The notes: a model not told the origin generated them from the letters alone. A stretch of 64,000 nucleotides of DNA from Selenomonas sp. AE3005 (GCF_000686945.1 NZ_JMME01000006.1:124001-188000), one strand, 5' to 3'; positions 49,936 to 59,562 are shown, counted from the first letter of the stretch. A program made the numbers and translations.

Positions 49936-50415
49936 TTAGCGGATAAATTCGCCGCTTTTGCCGCCGGTTTTGTTGTCGAGGTGGATATCGCTGATTTCCA
50001 TGCGTTTGTCGATGGCCTTGCACATATCGTAAATGGTGAGCAGGGCCACGCTGACAGCGTGCAGAGCCTCCATCTCCACGCCGGTGAGGCCCGTGACCTT
50101 GACGACAGCCGTGGCCTTGACAGCACAGGGCGAAGACAGCAGCTCAAAGTCAAGGCTGCACTTGCTCAGCGGCAGGGGGTGGCAGAGGGGAATGACATTG
50201 CTGGTGTTCTTGGCGGCCATAATGCCGGCGATTCTGGCTACACCCAGGACGTCACCTTTTTGGGCCGTCCCGCTGGCGATGGCCGCATAGACGGCCGGAC
50301 TGATTTTAATAAGCCCGGAGGCTGTGGCGGTGCGGTGGGTAGTTTCTTTGCCGCTGACGTCCACCATCAGTGCCTGCCCGTTTTTGTCAAAATGTGTTAA
50401 TTTTATTTCTGTCAT
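49936..50415 (-). CDS. moaC: Cyclic pyranopterin monophosphate synthase
   Basis: Second step of molybdenum cofactor biosynthesis: rearranges 3',8-cyclo-7,8-dihydro-GTP to cyclic pyranopterin monophosphate. The 159-residue protein has the family core: [33 protein letters not shown], with catalytic [12 protein letters not shown] and a C-terminal GGKSGEF. Length is normal. ATG 50415 with TAAGGAGC upstream. No other moa genes adjoin, so the pathway genes must lie elsewhere. Presence implies molybdo- or tungsto-enzymes. Confidence 0.96.
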   Translation of the reverse strand: MTEIKLTHFDKNGQALMVDVSGKETTHRTATASGLIKISPAVYAAIASGTAQKGDVLGVARIAGIMAAKNTSNVIPLCHPLPLSKCSLDFELLSSPCAVKATAVVKVTGLTGVEMEALHAVSVALLTIYDMCKAIDKRMEISDIHLDNKTGGKSGEFIR

Positions 50416-50583
50416 AAATTATCAGCTCCTTAGACTGAGATTAGTTTCATTCTAGCAGTATTTTTTGTTCTTTAAAAGTATGCACGAGGAGAGGATTTTT
50501 TTTTTCTGTGTCGAAGTAGTAATCTGAAATGATAAGATGTAAGCTTTATCTTTTGGGGTAGATCTACAAGGAGGGATAGGAAT

Positions 50584-51507
50584 ATGAAAAACAAAAAAAT
50601 TATCTGGGGGTTGCTGCTGGTGCTGGCTGCGGCATTTTGCCTGGCTGGCTGTGGCAGTACCAGCAGTTCAGGAAAGGTGTATTATCTGAGCCATCGTGAT
50701 GGTGATGCTTTTACTGACCTGATTAAATCAAATTTTGATGCCAAGGCTAAGAGCAGCGGTATTGAAGTGGAATACTTTGATGCCAAGGGCGATGCCAATT
50801 TGCAGATTGACCAGCTGAAGGCGGCCATCGAGGCCAAACCCGGTGCGATTGTGCTGCTGGCAGTAGACGGTACGGCTATCGTGCCTGTGGTGGAAAAGGC
50901 CAATGAGGCCGGTATTCCCATTGTCATCACGAATCGCGGTCTGAATGGCGGTAAATTTATTTCCTGTATGGCCAACGAAAGACAGGCCGGTATTATGCAG
51001 GGCGAATATATGGCCAAGAATTTGCCGCCTAATGCCAAGGTGGTGTATCTTGAGGGCGAAAGTGGTTTTGCCGGCAGTGAAGAACGCAAAGCCGGCTTTA
51101 AGGAGGCTTGCCTGGACAAGCGGCCGGACATTCAGCTGCTGGCCAGCACGGTGGGCAACTGGAGCACGGCTGACGCGCTGAAGAATGTAACCCTGTGGAC
51201 GAAACTTTTCCCGCAGATTGACGGGGTTATTGCCGCCAATGATGGTATGGCTATCGGTGCCGTACAGGCTCTGCGTGATGCCGGACGCTTAAATGGCTGT
51301 CTGGTATCCGGGGTAGACGCTGTCGAAAGCGCCCTGCAGCTGGTGAAAAAGGGCGAAATGGCCCAGACGGTACAGCAGGACCCCAAGGCTTTGGCTGAGG
51401 GAACTTTCCAGCTGGTGCAGGATTGCCTGAGCGGCAAGACACCCAGCGACAGCGTGGTGAATTTCACGTCCATCACCAAGGATAATATCAACCAGTTTGT
51501 AAAGTAA
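50584..51507 (+). CDS. Sugar-binding periplasmic lipoprotein (RbsB family)
   Basis: A 307-residue type I periplasmic binding protein. The signal peptide ends in the lipobox LAGC with Cys23 to be lipidated. The mature domain has FDAKAKSSGIEVEYFDAKGDANLQIDQLKAAI, IVITNRGLNGGKF and NDGMAIGAVQALRDAG, typical of ribose/galactose/allose-binding proteins. No ABC ATPase or permease genes are nearby; instead a chemoreceptor gene follows 15 bases later. It probably presents a sugar to that receptor, as RbsB does to Trg. Ribosome site GGAGGGATAGG. Confidence 0.93.
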   Translation: MKNKKIIWGLLLVLAAAFCLAGCGSTSSSGKVYYLSHRDGDAFTDLIKSNFDAKAKSSGIEVEYFDAKGDANLQIDQLKAAIEAKPGAIVLLAVDGTAIVPVVEKANEAGIPIVITNRGLNGGKFISCMANERQAGIMQGEYMAKNLPPNAKVVYLEGESGFAGSEERKAGFKEACLDKRPDIQLLASTVGNWSTADALKNVTLWTKLFPQIDGVIAANDGMAIGAVQALRDAGRLNGCLVSGVDAVESALQLVKKGEMAQTVQQDPKALAEGTFQLVQDCLSGKTPSDSVVNFTSITKDNINQFVK

Positions 51508-51522
51508 GGGGGGAGCAGTAGT

Positions 51523-53229
51523 ATGGAAAATTTAAGCGTCAGAGTAAAAATTTTACTGCTCTCGGGAATCATGCTGTTGATTACCTGTGTGGTAGCAGCC
51601 GTAGGTATTTTTGCCAACTCCCAGGCCAAACAGGCACTGGATGATATGTACAATTACAATCTGATGACCACGCAGTATCTGAATGACGCCAACAATCAGC
51701 TGCGCGGCATTGATGTTGATGTGGCTTATATGCTGCAGCAGGATTTTTCGGCTGACAGCCGCAAGGTCGTTCTGGCTGATATCACTGGACGGCTGGGGGC
51801 CATTAAGGGTGATATTGAAAAGGTCAAGGAGATTGACCGCAGTCCCCGGGCTCAGGAAACAATTGAAAGCCTGAACAAGAACCTGGCTATCGTTGAGGGC
51901 AAGGTCAAGGCCGTAGAGTCTTTGGGCAATACGCCGGCTGACAAGGTAAAGATTTTTGAAAACCTGTCCACGACCAGCATTATTGCATCGAATTTAGCTG
52001 TGCTGACACCGGATAACGTGCTGCAGGGCAAGATGCTGTTTGAGGAGAACAACGCGAACTACGCTTTGGCTATCAAGGTGTTTGTAGGTATTGTGCTGCT
52101 CGGCCTGTTGCTCGGCGTGGCGATAGCTTTCCTGATTGCCCAGAATATCGCCAGTCCGCTGGCTACATCCATTGAGCATTTAAACGCTGTAGCCGATGGC
52201 GATTTGACACAGGATATGCCGGCCGGCCTGGCACAGCGTCAGGACGAAGTGGGCATGGTGGTGCAGGCTTTGGCCAAAATGCAGCAGTCCTTGCGGAGCG
52301 TGCTGCGCAATGTGCACGATGAGGCGGAAAACAGTGCGAATATGGTCAGCGAAGTTCAGCTGCTGGTGGGCGATTTGAACAGCAGCGCCCAGGATATGTC
52401 GGCCGTAACCGAAGAAATGGCAGCCGGTATGGAAGAAACTGCCGCCTCGACTACGAGCCTGCAAAATCTCAGTGACCATCTCAGTGAAAAGATTCATGCT
52501 ACAGCCAAGGCCGCTGCTGAAAGTGAGACTTACACAGTGGAAATTGCTGAGCGCGCCGGCAAACTCAAAGCAGCTATGGAGGAATCCAGCGGCGAGGCAC
52601 AAAGAATTTATACGGATACCAAGACCTCCTTGGAAGAGGCTATTGAATCGGCCAAGGTCGTGGAAAATATCAATCATCTGACACAGGATATTACGGAAAT
52701 TGCCGAACAGACCAACCTGCTGGCCCTGAATGCAGCTATTGAGGCGGCCAGAGCCGGTGAATACGGCCGGGGCTTTGCGGTGGTAGCTGATGAAGTCCGC
52801 AAACTGGCTGAACAGTCTCATGATACCGCCGAAAAGATACAGGGACTGACGGGCAAGGTAACAGGCTCCGTACAGAATCTGTCTGAAGGTGCGTTCTCCC
52901 TGCTGAAGTTTATGGACGAGAATGCTGCTAAGGATTATGACATGATGAATGAAACGGCCGTCCGCTATCGTGATGACGCTGCGCACCTCAATGACTTTGC
53001 CCGGGAAAGCAACAAGGCCTCGCAGGAACTCATTGAGTCTGTGGAAATCATGAACCAGTCCATGGAAGAGATTGCTAAGGCTACCCATGAAGGGGCGGTG
53101 GGCAATACCACCGTGGCGCAAAAAGTCACCGATGTGGCCGAAAAAGCAAATGATATTCTCGAAAAAATCAACGAGTCCCAGAAGGGCACGGAGAACCTGC
53201 AAAAACAGGTGGCCAGATTTAAATTATAA
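51523..53229 (+). CDS. Methyl-accepting chemotaxis protein with 4HB-type sensor
   Basis: A 568-residue chemoreceptor. Two membrane helices (about 10-32 and 183-205) enclose a periplasmic helical-bundle domain (about 33-182) that contains no Cache motifs. A HAMP domain follows ([24 protein letters not shown]), then the coiled-coil with signalling tip [19 protein letters not shown] near 394-412. Co-transcribed with the sugar-binding lipoprotein immediately upstream. The ligand-loaded lipoprotein is therefore the likely stimulus. Confidence 0.95.
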   Translation: MENLSVRVKILLLSGIMLLITCVVAAVGIFANSQAKQALDDMYNYNLMTTQYLNDANNQLRGIDVDVAYMLQQDFSADSRKVVLADITGRLGAIKGDIEKVKEIDRSPRAQETIESLNKNLAIVEGKVKAVESLGNTPADKVKIFENLSTTSIIASNLAVLTPDNVLQGKMLFEENNANYALAIKVFVGIVLLGLLLGVAIAFLIAQNIASPLATSIEHLNAVADGDLTQDMPAGLAQRQDEVGMVVQALAKMQQSLRSVLRNVHDEAENSANMVSEVQLLVGDLNSSAQDMSAVTEEMAAGMEETAASTTSLQNLSDHLSEKIHATAKAAAESETYTVEIAERAGKLKAAMEESSGEAQRIYTDTKTSLEEAIESAKVVENINHLTQDITEIAEQTNLLALNAAIEAARAGEYGRGFAVVADEVRKLAEQSHDTAEKIQGLTGKVTGSVQNLSEGAFSLLKFMDENAAKDYDMMNETAVRYRDDAAHLNDFARESNKASQELIESVEIMNQSMEEIAKATHEGAVGNTTVAQKVTDVAEKANDILEKINESQKGTENLQKQVARFKL

Positions 53230-53244
53230 AAGCGTGACAGACAG

Positions 53245-53274
53245 AACCCAAGCCATAATCGGCTTGGGTTTTTG
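53245..53274 (+). terminator. Terminator of the binding-protein/chemoreceptor operon
   Basis: AACCCAAGCC/GGCTTGGGTT stem followed by TTTTG. Confidence 0.85.
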
Positions 53275-53397
53275 CTTGCAGACATAAAAAGTGATAAAAT
53301 AGAGAACGATATTGTTTAAAATAGGGAGATTAGGGCCTTTTTCCTTTATTTTTCATATTTTTGTTGTTATACTATACAGGCAAAGGAGGAGTGTGCG

Positions 53398-53817
53398 GTG
53401 AGCAAGGCCTGGTTACGTAATGCCGGTCAGGAATTTTTTACCATAGCGTTTTTGAAATTTCTCATTGTGGGCGGTATAAACACATTTGACTGTTCGCTGT
53501 TTGCCATGCTGTTGATGCTGCTGCATATCGATGGCAATATCGCTTTTAATCTGGGTTATTTGCTGAGTAATATGCTGGCATATTTCCTTAACAGCTGGTG
53601 GATTTTCCCGGAACCTTTGTCCTGGCAGCGCTATGTAAAATTCATGATATCGTATATTCCCAATGCGCTGATAGAAAATGTAATCGTGGTGGTGTTCTTC
53701 AACTGGCTGGGAGCGCCGCCTTTGGTGAGTTTCCTGCTGGCGGCTATACTGGGTATGCCCGTCACATATCTGCTGGTCAAATGGTTTGCCTTTGACAGGC
53801 GGCAAAAACAGGAATAG
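53398..53817 (+). CDS. GtrA-family membrane protein
   Basis: A 139-residue protein with four membrane helices. KFLIVGGINTFDCSLFAMLL near residue 18 and NIAFNLGYLLSNMLAYFLNSWWIF are typical for GtrA, which helps flip undecaprenyl-phosphate sugars across the membrane. GTG start at 53398 with AAAGGAGGAG upstream. First gene of a four-gene operon of lipid-linked sugar handling. Confidence 0.9.
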   Translation: MSKAWLRNAGQEFFTIAFLKFLIVGGINTFDCSLFAMLLMLLHIDGNIAFNLGYLLSNMLAYFLNSWWIFPEPLSWQRYVKFMISYIPNALIENVIVVVFFNWLGAPPLVSFLLAAILGMPVTYLLVKWFAFDRRQKQE

Positions 53818-53843
53818 ATAGGAATAATTGGTGGAGGATGAGA

Positions 53844-55286
53844 ATGAGTTTGGAAAAAAAGACAGTCATCGGCCTGACGCTGGCCTGGCTGGTTCTCTAT
53901 ATGTTCGGCAATAATATGCTGGTGATAACGGACCCCGTGGAGTCCAACTATGCGGAAACGGCCCGGGAAATGCTGCTGTCGGGTGATTATTTTTCACCGC
54001 GGATTTACGATAAGTATTGGTATGACAAGCCTATAATGTTTTATGTGGAACTGATTGTGGCGTTTAAAATGTTCGGCCTGACGGAGTTTGCGGCCCGGTT
54101 CTTCCCGGCCATTATGTCCTGGGCCTGCATCATGCTGACTTACTGGTTCGGCCGGCGGATTTATGACCAGCGTACGGGTATGTTTGCCGGTATTCTGGCC
54201 ATGTTGTCCCTGGAGTTCTGGTATTTGGGGCATGCTGTGATTACCGATACCACGCTGCTGCTGGCGGAGTCCCTGACGCTGATAGGTTTTTACCTGGGCT
54301 ATACGGAGCATAAGCCGCGCTGGTATTATGCGGCCTTTGCCGCCGCCGGGGTGGCGGTGCTGACTAAAGGTCCTGTGGGGCTCTGCCTGCCGGGGCTGAT
54401 TATCATGCTGTTTTTAATCTGGCAACGTGATTTTAAGGCGTTGTTTAACCGTCACATTGCCGGGGGCTTTGTATTGTTCTTCGGTGTTATCAGTCTGTGG
54501 TATTTGCCCATGTACCTCATGCATGGCAGTGACTTTATCAAGCTGTTCTTCGGGGTGCATAACGTACTGCGGGCTACGGTGTCCGAACACCCCCGGGATA
54601 ATGTCTGGTTTTATTACATTCTTATTTTCCTGGCGGGCTTTTTCCCCTGGTCATTTGTTTTTGTGCCGGCCAAGCTGCGCAGCTGGTGGCGCAAACGTCC
54701 GTCTTTGCCGAAGATGCCCCGGGAGCGTTTCCTGCTGTTATGGGCAGTGACGGTTTATGTGGTATTCCAGAGTTTTGCGACTAAATACGTCAGCTATACG
54801 TTCCCCTATATGATTCCGGTAACGTTGTTTATGGTGGCCTGGTTCAAGCAGCATGAAAAGCTCTTTTTCCGCATGGCAGCCGTTATGGGCGTGGGCTATG
54901 TAGTCCTGATGTTCCTGGTGGCGGCTCCGATAATGAGAGAGCATTCTGCGCGCGATGTGGCCCAAATTGTGAAACCGTGCCTGACAGAAGATACGCAGCT
55001 GTATCTGCTCGACAGCGAGCCGGCGTCCCTGGCTTTCTATACGGGAAAACTGCCGATGCGTCTGGCCTCTCAGGCTTTGATTGACAAGCGTACAGCCGGC
55101 AAAGGCTGGACGGCCAAGCATGTAATGCCCTTGCTCCACTATGATAACCTGCCGCAGGATAAGCCGGTGGTATTGGTGACTGGCCAGGATAAACGGGCGA
55201 CGGTAGAAAGTACCTTCCCCGGTGAGTGGCAGTTTGTAGGTGCGAGCGGAGAATTTGAAGTTTATACACGACAGGCTATTAAGTAA
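53844..55286 (+). CDS. GT39-family polyprenyl-phosphate sugar transferase (ArnT-like)
   Basis: A 480-residue integral membrane glycosyltransferase with about 11 helices. The acidic catalytic loop is DPVESNYAETAREM, close to the N terminus, followed by the family segments KYWYDKPIMFYVELIVAFKMFGLTEFAARFFPAIMS. These enzymes move a sugar from undecaprenyl phosphate to an acceptor such as lipid A on the periplasmic side (ArnT, FlmK). ATG 53844 is chosen because GGAGG abuts the alternative ATG 53838. Operon with GtrA, GT2 and a deacetylase. Confidence 0.9.
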   Translation: MSLEKKTVIGLTLAWLVLYMFGNNMLVITDPVESNYAETAREMLLSGDYFSPRIYDKYWYDKPIMFYVELIVAFKMFGLTEFAARFFPAIMSWACIMLTYWFGRRIYDQRTGMFAGILAMLSLEFWYLGHAVITDTTLLLAESLTLIGFYLGYTEHKPRWYYAAFAAAGVAVLTKGPVGLCLPGLIIMLFLIWQRDFKALFNRHIAGGFVLFFGVISLWYLPMYLMHGSDFIKLFFGVHNVLRATVSEHPRDNVWFYYILIFLAGFFPWSFVFVPAKLRSWWRKRPSLPKMPRERFLLLWAVTVYVVFQSFATKYVSYTFPYMIPVTLFMVAWFKQHEKLFFRMAAVMGVGYVVLMFLVAAPIMREHSARDVAQIVKPCLTEDTQLYLLDSEPASLAFYTGKLPMRLASQALIDKRTAGKGWTAKHVMPLLHYDNLPQDKPVVLVTGQDKRATVESTFPGEWQFVGASGEFEVYTRQAIK

Positions 55287-55303
55287 AGGAAGATGACGTT
55301 TTT

Positions 55304-56275
55304 ATGAAAACCATTTCAATTGTTGTGCCTGTATATAATGAAGAGGCTAACCTGGAACATTTTACGCAGGCTATTTATGATGTAATGGCTAAACTGAGTT
55401 ATGAATATGAGCTTATCTTTGTGGACGATGGCTCCCGTGACGGCAGCCGGGCTGTTTTGCAAAAGCTGCAGGATAAATACGACTGGGTAAAGCCTTTGCT
55501 GCTGTCGCGCAACTGCGGCCATCAGATTGCCATCACCTGCGGCATGGACCATGCCACAGGTGACGCGGTCATTACCATGGACGGTGATATGCAGCATCCG
55601 CCGGCTTTGATTCCGACACTGCTGGACCTGTGGGAAAAAGGTTATGATGTAGTGCAGACCATAAGGGAAGCGACGGAAGGTGTATCCTGGTTTAAAAAGA
55701 CGACTTCCAAATACTACTATCGTTTCCTTAATGCCATGTCGGAAACAGAGGTTTATCCGGGCGGTTCGGATTTCCGTCTGCTGGACAGACAGGCCTGTGA
55801 TGCACTGTGCCAGTACCGGGAGCATGACCGTTTTATTCGTGGCATGGTAGGTACGCTGGGCTTTAGTCAGGCGCAGGTTTCCTTCACGGCCCCGGAACGT
55901 TTTGCCGGGACGTCGAAGTTCTCTGTGAAAAAAATGAGCAAGCTGGCTATGGACGGCATTTTGGGCTATTCGGTAGTGCCCCTGCGCATAGCCTTTTATC
56001 TGGGCAGCCTGTGTGCCCTGTTCAGCCTGCTGCTGTTTGCCCATGTAATTGTGGAATACCTGCTCGGCAATGTATTGCCGGGCTGGACCACCATCATGGT
56101 CTGCGTGGCCTTGTTCAGCGGTGTGCAGCTTATGTTGATGGGCGTTATGGGTGAATACGTGGGCCGTATCTTCAAAGAAGTAAAAAACCGCCCCTTGTAT
56201 ATGGTTATGGAAAAGCGTGGGGATTATACCCACGGTAAAGCTCGCAAAGTGGAGAAGGTGGAACTGGGTGAGTGA
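55304..56275 (+). CDS. GT2-family polyprenyl-phosphate glycosyltransferase (ArnC/FlmF-like)
   Basis: A 323-residue enzyme. The N-terminal GT-A domain starts SIVVPVYNEEANLEHF and has DDGS at 41-44 and the DGDMQHPP metal site near 92; the C-terminal part has two membrane helices (about 232-255 and 265-290). It transfers a nucleotide-activated sugar to undecaprenyl phosphate on the cytoplasmic side, similar to ArnC, FlmF or GtrB. The next gene overlaps it by 8 bases, so the pair is tightly coupled. Confidence 0.93.
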   Translation: MKTISIVVPVYNEEANLEHFTQAIYDVMAKLSYEYELIFVDDGSRDGSRAVLQKLQDKYDWVKPLLLSRNCGHQIAITCGMDHATGDAVITMDGDMQHPPALIPTLLDLWEKGYDVVQTIREATEGVSWFKKTTSKYYYRFLNAMSETEVYPGGSDFRLLDRQACDALCQYREHDRFIRGMVGTLGFSQAQVSFTAPERFAGTSKFSVKKMSKLAMDGILGYSVVPLRIAFYLGSLCALFSLLLFAHVIVEYLLGNVLPGWTTIMVCVALFSGVQLMLMGVMGEYVGRIFKEVKNRPLYMVMEKRGDYTHGKARKVEKVELGE

Positions 56276-57131
56276 GAAGAAGTTAATTCTTAACGCCGAT
56301 GATTTTGGACGCCATGAGCTGATTAACCAGGCCGTGGAAAGAGGCGTTACCCAGGGTTATTTGCGTTCGGCGACGCTGATGCCGGGCGAGCCCTGCTTTG
56401 ACGGAGCTGTTGCTTTAGCCAAGGCTCATCCTGAGCTGGGCGTGGGGATTCATTTTACCTTGGTGGACGGCCATCCGGTGCTGCCGCCGGCAGAAATTCC
56501 TTCGCTGGTGACAGCTGAGGGGAAGTTTTATCCCCAGCATAATGCTTTTGTGAAAGCGTACCTTACAGGAAAAATAGATTTGGCTGATGTGCGCCGGGAA
56601 CTGACGGCGCAGCTGGATAAGTTTCTGGCTGCCGGGCTGGTGCCCACGCATGCCGACAGTCATCAGCATATTCACATTCTGCCGGGAATTTTTCCCGTGG
56701 TTCTGGATATTTTGGCCGCCAAAGGGATTTACCGGGTCCGTATTCCGAAAGTGCATGCGGCTTTGGGCGCTTTTTTCAGCGGCGGCCTGGCTGATATCAT
56801 CGGCCGTCTGGGGTTGTGGACCTTGGCGGCGGTGGGAAAAGCCCAGGCCCGGGGGCGTGGTTTTGCCACACCGGCGTTCTTTGCCGGCAAGGTGGCCGGT
56901 GATGCTGTGGATGAACAGTTCCTGCTGGAACTGGCGCAGGACTTTCCGCCGGGCATTACGGAGGTCATGCTGCACCCCGGTATGGAGAATGATACGCTGG
57001 CGCAAATCAGTGGCTGGGACCATGATTACATAGCGGAATATCAGGCCAGCTGCTCGCCTGCAGTCGGGAAACTGCTGCAGGAAAATGACATAGAACCGGT
57101 CAATTATACGGCCTTGCAAAATCCTCGCTGA
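56268..57131 (+). CDS. ChbG/HpnK (YdjC)-type carbohydrate deacetylase
   Basis: A 287-residue deacetylase of the YdjC group. LILNADDFGRHELINQAV at 6-23 (metal Asp11-Asp12) and THADSHQHIHILP at 127-139 are the metal and catalytic motifs. Start GTG 56268 overlaps the GT2 gene. In Francisella and Bordetella a member (NaxD) removes the acetyl group of undecaprenyl-phosphate N-acetylhexosamine before an ArnT-like enzyme transfers the free amine sugar to lipid A. The operon here has the same components. Confidence 0.92.
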   Translation: MSEKKLILNADDFGRHELINQAVERGVTQGYLRSATLMPGEPCFDGAVALAKAHPELGVGIHFTLVDGHPVLPPAEIPSLVTAEGKFYPQHNAFVKAYLTGKIDLADVRRELTAQLDKFLAAGLVPTHADSHQHIHILPGIFPVVLDILAAKGIYRVRIPKVHAALGAFFSGGLADIIGRLGLWTLAAVGKAQARGRGFATPAFFAGKVAGDAVDEQFLLELAQDFPPGITEVMLHPGMENDTLAQISGWDHDYIAEYQASCSPAVGKLLQENDIEPVNYTALQNPR

Positions 57132-57147
57132 GCGGGGATTTTTTTTG
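57117..57147 (+). terminator. Terminator of the gtrA-GT39-GT2-deacetylase operon
   Basis: AATCCTCGC/GCGGGGATT stem with a wobble pair, followed by a run of T; the stem overlaps the deacetylase stop codon. Confidence 0.8.
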
Positions 57148-57282
57148 CGAATATTATGTACAACGCAAGGGTTTTGTGATACGCTTAAGTTGTAATTGTG
57201 TCGTTTTTTCAGCTAATCATGATGAACGGTTATAGGGCGTGGAGGCAATATAGCCGGCTGATGATGATTAGGGGGCAGTGTT

Positions 57283-58668
57283 ATGCGCACGACGATAAAG
57301 ACTTTGCCAGCGGAATTGCAGGGTGTAATGACTCATGTGGAAGAGTTGGAGGCCCGGATTACTGCTGGGCAGGAATATATGCGAGCGGTTTTTTCGGCGG
57401 CGAAAGTGGGGCTTTGTCTGCTAAACTCCGAAGGGGCGGTAATAACCGTCAATGAGATGGGGCTGCAACTGATGCAGGCAGATGGGCAGGCCGGTGTAAT
57501 CGGCCGCCAATTTGGTGATGCCTTTTGCTGTGAAAACAGTTTGGAAAATGGCTGCGGCAAGGGGCGTAAATGCCGCCATTGTCCGGTGCGCCGCAATATT
57601 GAGGCGGCGATAGTGGATGACGATTTTTCCAGTGAGTTTCCCATGCAGATGAAAAATGCCCGGACAGACAGCAATCTGTGGCTGCGCCTGGGGGTATCAC
57701 AGACGGGCGCCGGCCGTGATAAGCAGATAATCATTACCATTGTCGATGAGTCCCTGCGTAAGATATACGGCATGGAACTGGAACGGGCCAAATTGGCGGC
57801 AGAGGAGGCTGCGCGGAGTAAGACGCAGTTCATTTCCACCATGAGCCATGAAATCCGTACACCGTTAAATGGCATTGTCTGTATGCTGGAGATGGCCGGC
57901 CGGGAGCATTTGTCGCCCAAACAGCAGGAATGCCTGCAGAATGCCAAACGCAGCGCTGATGATTTACTGCAGATTCTCAATGATATACTGGACTTTGCGA
58001 AACTGGAAGACGGCCGCTTGTCGGTCGAAAAGCGGGATTTTGACCTGCATGAATCCATAAACCGCCTGGCTAATGTTTACCGGCAGCTGGTCGAGGCCAA
58101 GGGGCTGAAGTTTGTGCTGACGGGGCTGGAGGATATGCCCAGATTTGTGCGGGGTGACGCCTTGCGCCTGCGGCAGGTTTTGCATAATATGCTTTCCAAT
58201 GCGTTGAAGTTTACGGAAAAGGGAAAGATTACCTTAGCGGTGTATAAAGGCCGGCGCAATGACCAGCCAACTCTGGAATTCAGCGTCGAAGATACCGGTA
58301 TCGGGATAGACGAAAAGGTTCGCAAGCGTTTGTTTAAGCCGTTCAGCCAGGCTGACAGCAGCACGACGCGGCTGTTTGGCGGAACGGGGCTGGGGCTGGT
58401 AATTTCCCGGGACCTGGTCGAACTTATGGGGGGCACGGTGAGCCTGGATTCGGAACTGGACAGGGGAACGTGCCTGTCTTTCTGGATCCCCTTGCTGGAG
58501 GCAGGCAAAGCTGAGCCGGCGCGCAAGATTATCCTGCGCCCGCGCAATAAGGAAGAGCGTGAGGCGGAGCAAATGCCGGCCGACGATGAGGCCAAGGCTG
58601 AAAATCTTATGCATTATTGCATGCAAAAACTGGTGGCAGGAACTTTGCGGAAAGCCAAGGAGGGGTAA
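57283..58668 (+). CDS. PAS-domain hybrid-free sensor histidine kinase
   Basis: A 461-residue cytoplasmic kinase without clear membrane helices. An N-terminal PAS domain (about 28-155) contains the cysteine cluster CCENSLENGCGKGRKCRHC (Cys around 85-103), suggesting a metal or iron-sulfur or redox site. HisKA has the phosphorylated His189 in STMSHEIRTPLNG, followed by the HATPase with NALKFTEKG, DTGIGI and GGTGLGL. Response regulator gene follows after 2 bases. Start ATG 57283 is preceded by GGGGGCAG. The signal may be redox or metal state. Confidence 0.93.
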   Translation: MRTTIKTLPAELQGVMTHVEELEARITAGQEYMRAVFSAAKVGLCLLNSEGAVITVNEMGLQLMQADGQAGVIGRQFGDAFCCENSLENGCGKGRKCRHCPVRRNIEAAIVDDDFSSEFPMQMKNARTDSNLWLRLGVSQTGAGRDKQIIITIVDESLRKIYGMELERAKLAAEEAARSKTQFISTMSHEIRTPLNGIVCMLEMAGREHLSPKQQECLQNAKRSADDLLQILNDILDFAKLEDGRLSVEKRDFDLHESINRLANVYRQLVEAKGLKFVLTGLEDMPRFVRGDALRLRQVLHNMLSNALKFTEKGKITLAVYKGRRNDQPTLEFSVEDTGIGIDEKVRKRLFKPFSQADSSTTRLFGGTGLGLVISRDLVELMGGTVSLDSELDRGTCLSFWIPLLEAGKAEPARKIILRPRNKEEREAEQMPADDEAKAENLMHYCMQKLVAGTLRKAKEG

Positions 58669-58670
58669 GT

Positions 58671-59066
58671 ATGCGCATATTGATTGCAGAAGATGACCGT
58701 CTGAGCCGGACATATCTGGAGGATTTCCTGCGGGGGTATGGCCAATGTGATATTGCGTCGGATGGTATGGAAACCTTGGATTTGTATTTGGAATCGCTGA
58801 AAAACGGCACGCCTTATGATATGATGTGCCTGGATATTATGATGCCCAAGGTTGATGGCCTGATGGTGCTGCGCCTTATCCGCGAGATAGAAAATCGGCG
58901 TCATTTGTCTGCTGAGCAGCAGGCCAAAATCATTATGATGACGGCTATCGCCGATATGGAGCATGTGGACAGGGCCTTTGAACTGGGCTGTGATGCCTAT
59001 GCCTCCAAACCAATTGAGATAGATAAAGTGCAGGAGGTTATGGAGGACCTGGGGCTGATAAGCTAG
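58671..59066 (+). CDS. Single-domain response regulator (CheY-like)
   Basis: A 131-residue receiver domain without an output domain. EDD at 7-9 coordinates Mg2+, Asp55 (CLDIMMP) is the phosphorylation site, and KP near 116 (SKPIEI) completes the site. ATG 58671 follows GGAGGGG, 2 bases after the kinase stop. Partner of the upstream kinase; output is through protein interaction. Confidence 0.94.
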   Translation: MRILIAEDDRLSRTYLEDFLRGYGQCDIASDGMETLDLYLESLKNGTPYDMMCLDIMMPKVDGLMVLRLIREIENRRHLSAEQQAKIIMMTAIADMEHVDRAFELGCDAYASKPIEIDKVQEVMEDLGLIS

Positions 59067-59080
59067 TATGGAGGGATTTT

Positions 59081-59446
59081 ATGTATCGCTTTGCGCATAA
59101 CAATTTGAATGTGTTAGACTTGAACCGCAGTCTGAAATTTTATAAGGAGGCGCTGAACCTCACTGAGGTCAGCAGACTGGATTTAGGTGATTTTATCCTC
59201 GTGTATCTGGGAGATGAAACAGGCAGCCGGCACCAGCTGGAACTGACCTGGATTAAAGGCCGGCAGGAACCCTATAATCTCGGCGACAATGAATTCCATC
59301 TGGCTTTTACCACAGATGATATTGAGGCAGCCCATGCCAAGCATCAGGAAATGGACTGTATCTGTTATGAAAACAAGGCGATGGGTTTATATTTTATCAA
59401 CGACCCAGACGGTTACTGGCTGGAAATTATGCCAGAACAAGAATAA
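59081..59446 (+). CDS. VOC-family metalloprotein, lactoylglutathione lyase-like
   Basis: A 121-residue single-domain vicinal oxygen chelate protein. HNNLNVLDLNRSLKFYKEAL gives the first metal His, QLELTW and EFHLAF the next ligands, and FINDPDGYWLEI the last Glu. This is the glyoxalase I pattern, which converts methylglyoxal adducts; whether the thiol is glutathione or another is unknown. ATG 59081 after ATGGAGGGA, 14 bases behind the response regulator, so it may be part of that operon. Confidence 0.9.
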   Translation: MYRFAHNNLNVLDLNRSLKFYKEALNLTEVSRLDLGDFILVYLGDETGSRHQLELTWIKGRQEPYNLGDNEFHLAFTTDDIEAAHAKHQEMDCICYENKAMGLYFINDPDGYWLEIMPEQE

Positions 59447-59464
59447 TAAATAATGGGCAACCAG

Positions 59465-59493
59465 TTGAAAAAATAGCCGAATTAGGATATAAT
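59465..59493 (+). promoter_or_regulatory. Promoter of the 42-residue-repeat protein gene
   Basis: TTGAAA at 59465-59470 and TATAAT at 59488-59493, spacing 17. The leader of about 65 bases contains no hairpin that I see. Confidence 0.75.
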
Positions 59494-59562
59494 GATAATG
59501 TAGGGCTGTATACCTGTATTTCAAAGGATTAGTGAATGTCTCAAGGAAAGTGAGGGATTATT

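Noticed and set aside
50416-50583. Molybdenum-cofactor riboswitch upstream of moaC
   Set aside because: The moaC leader on the minus strand is short and lacks the long conserved structure of that riboswitch.
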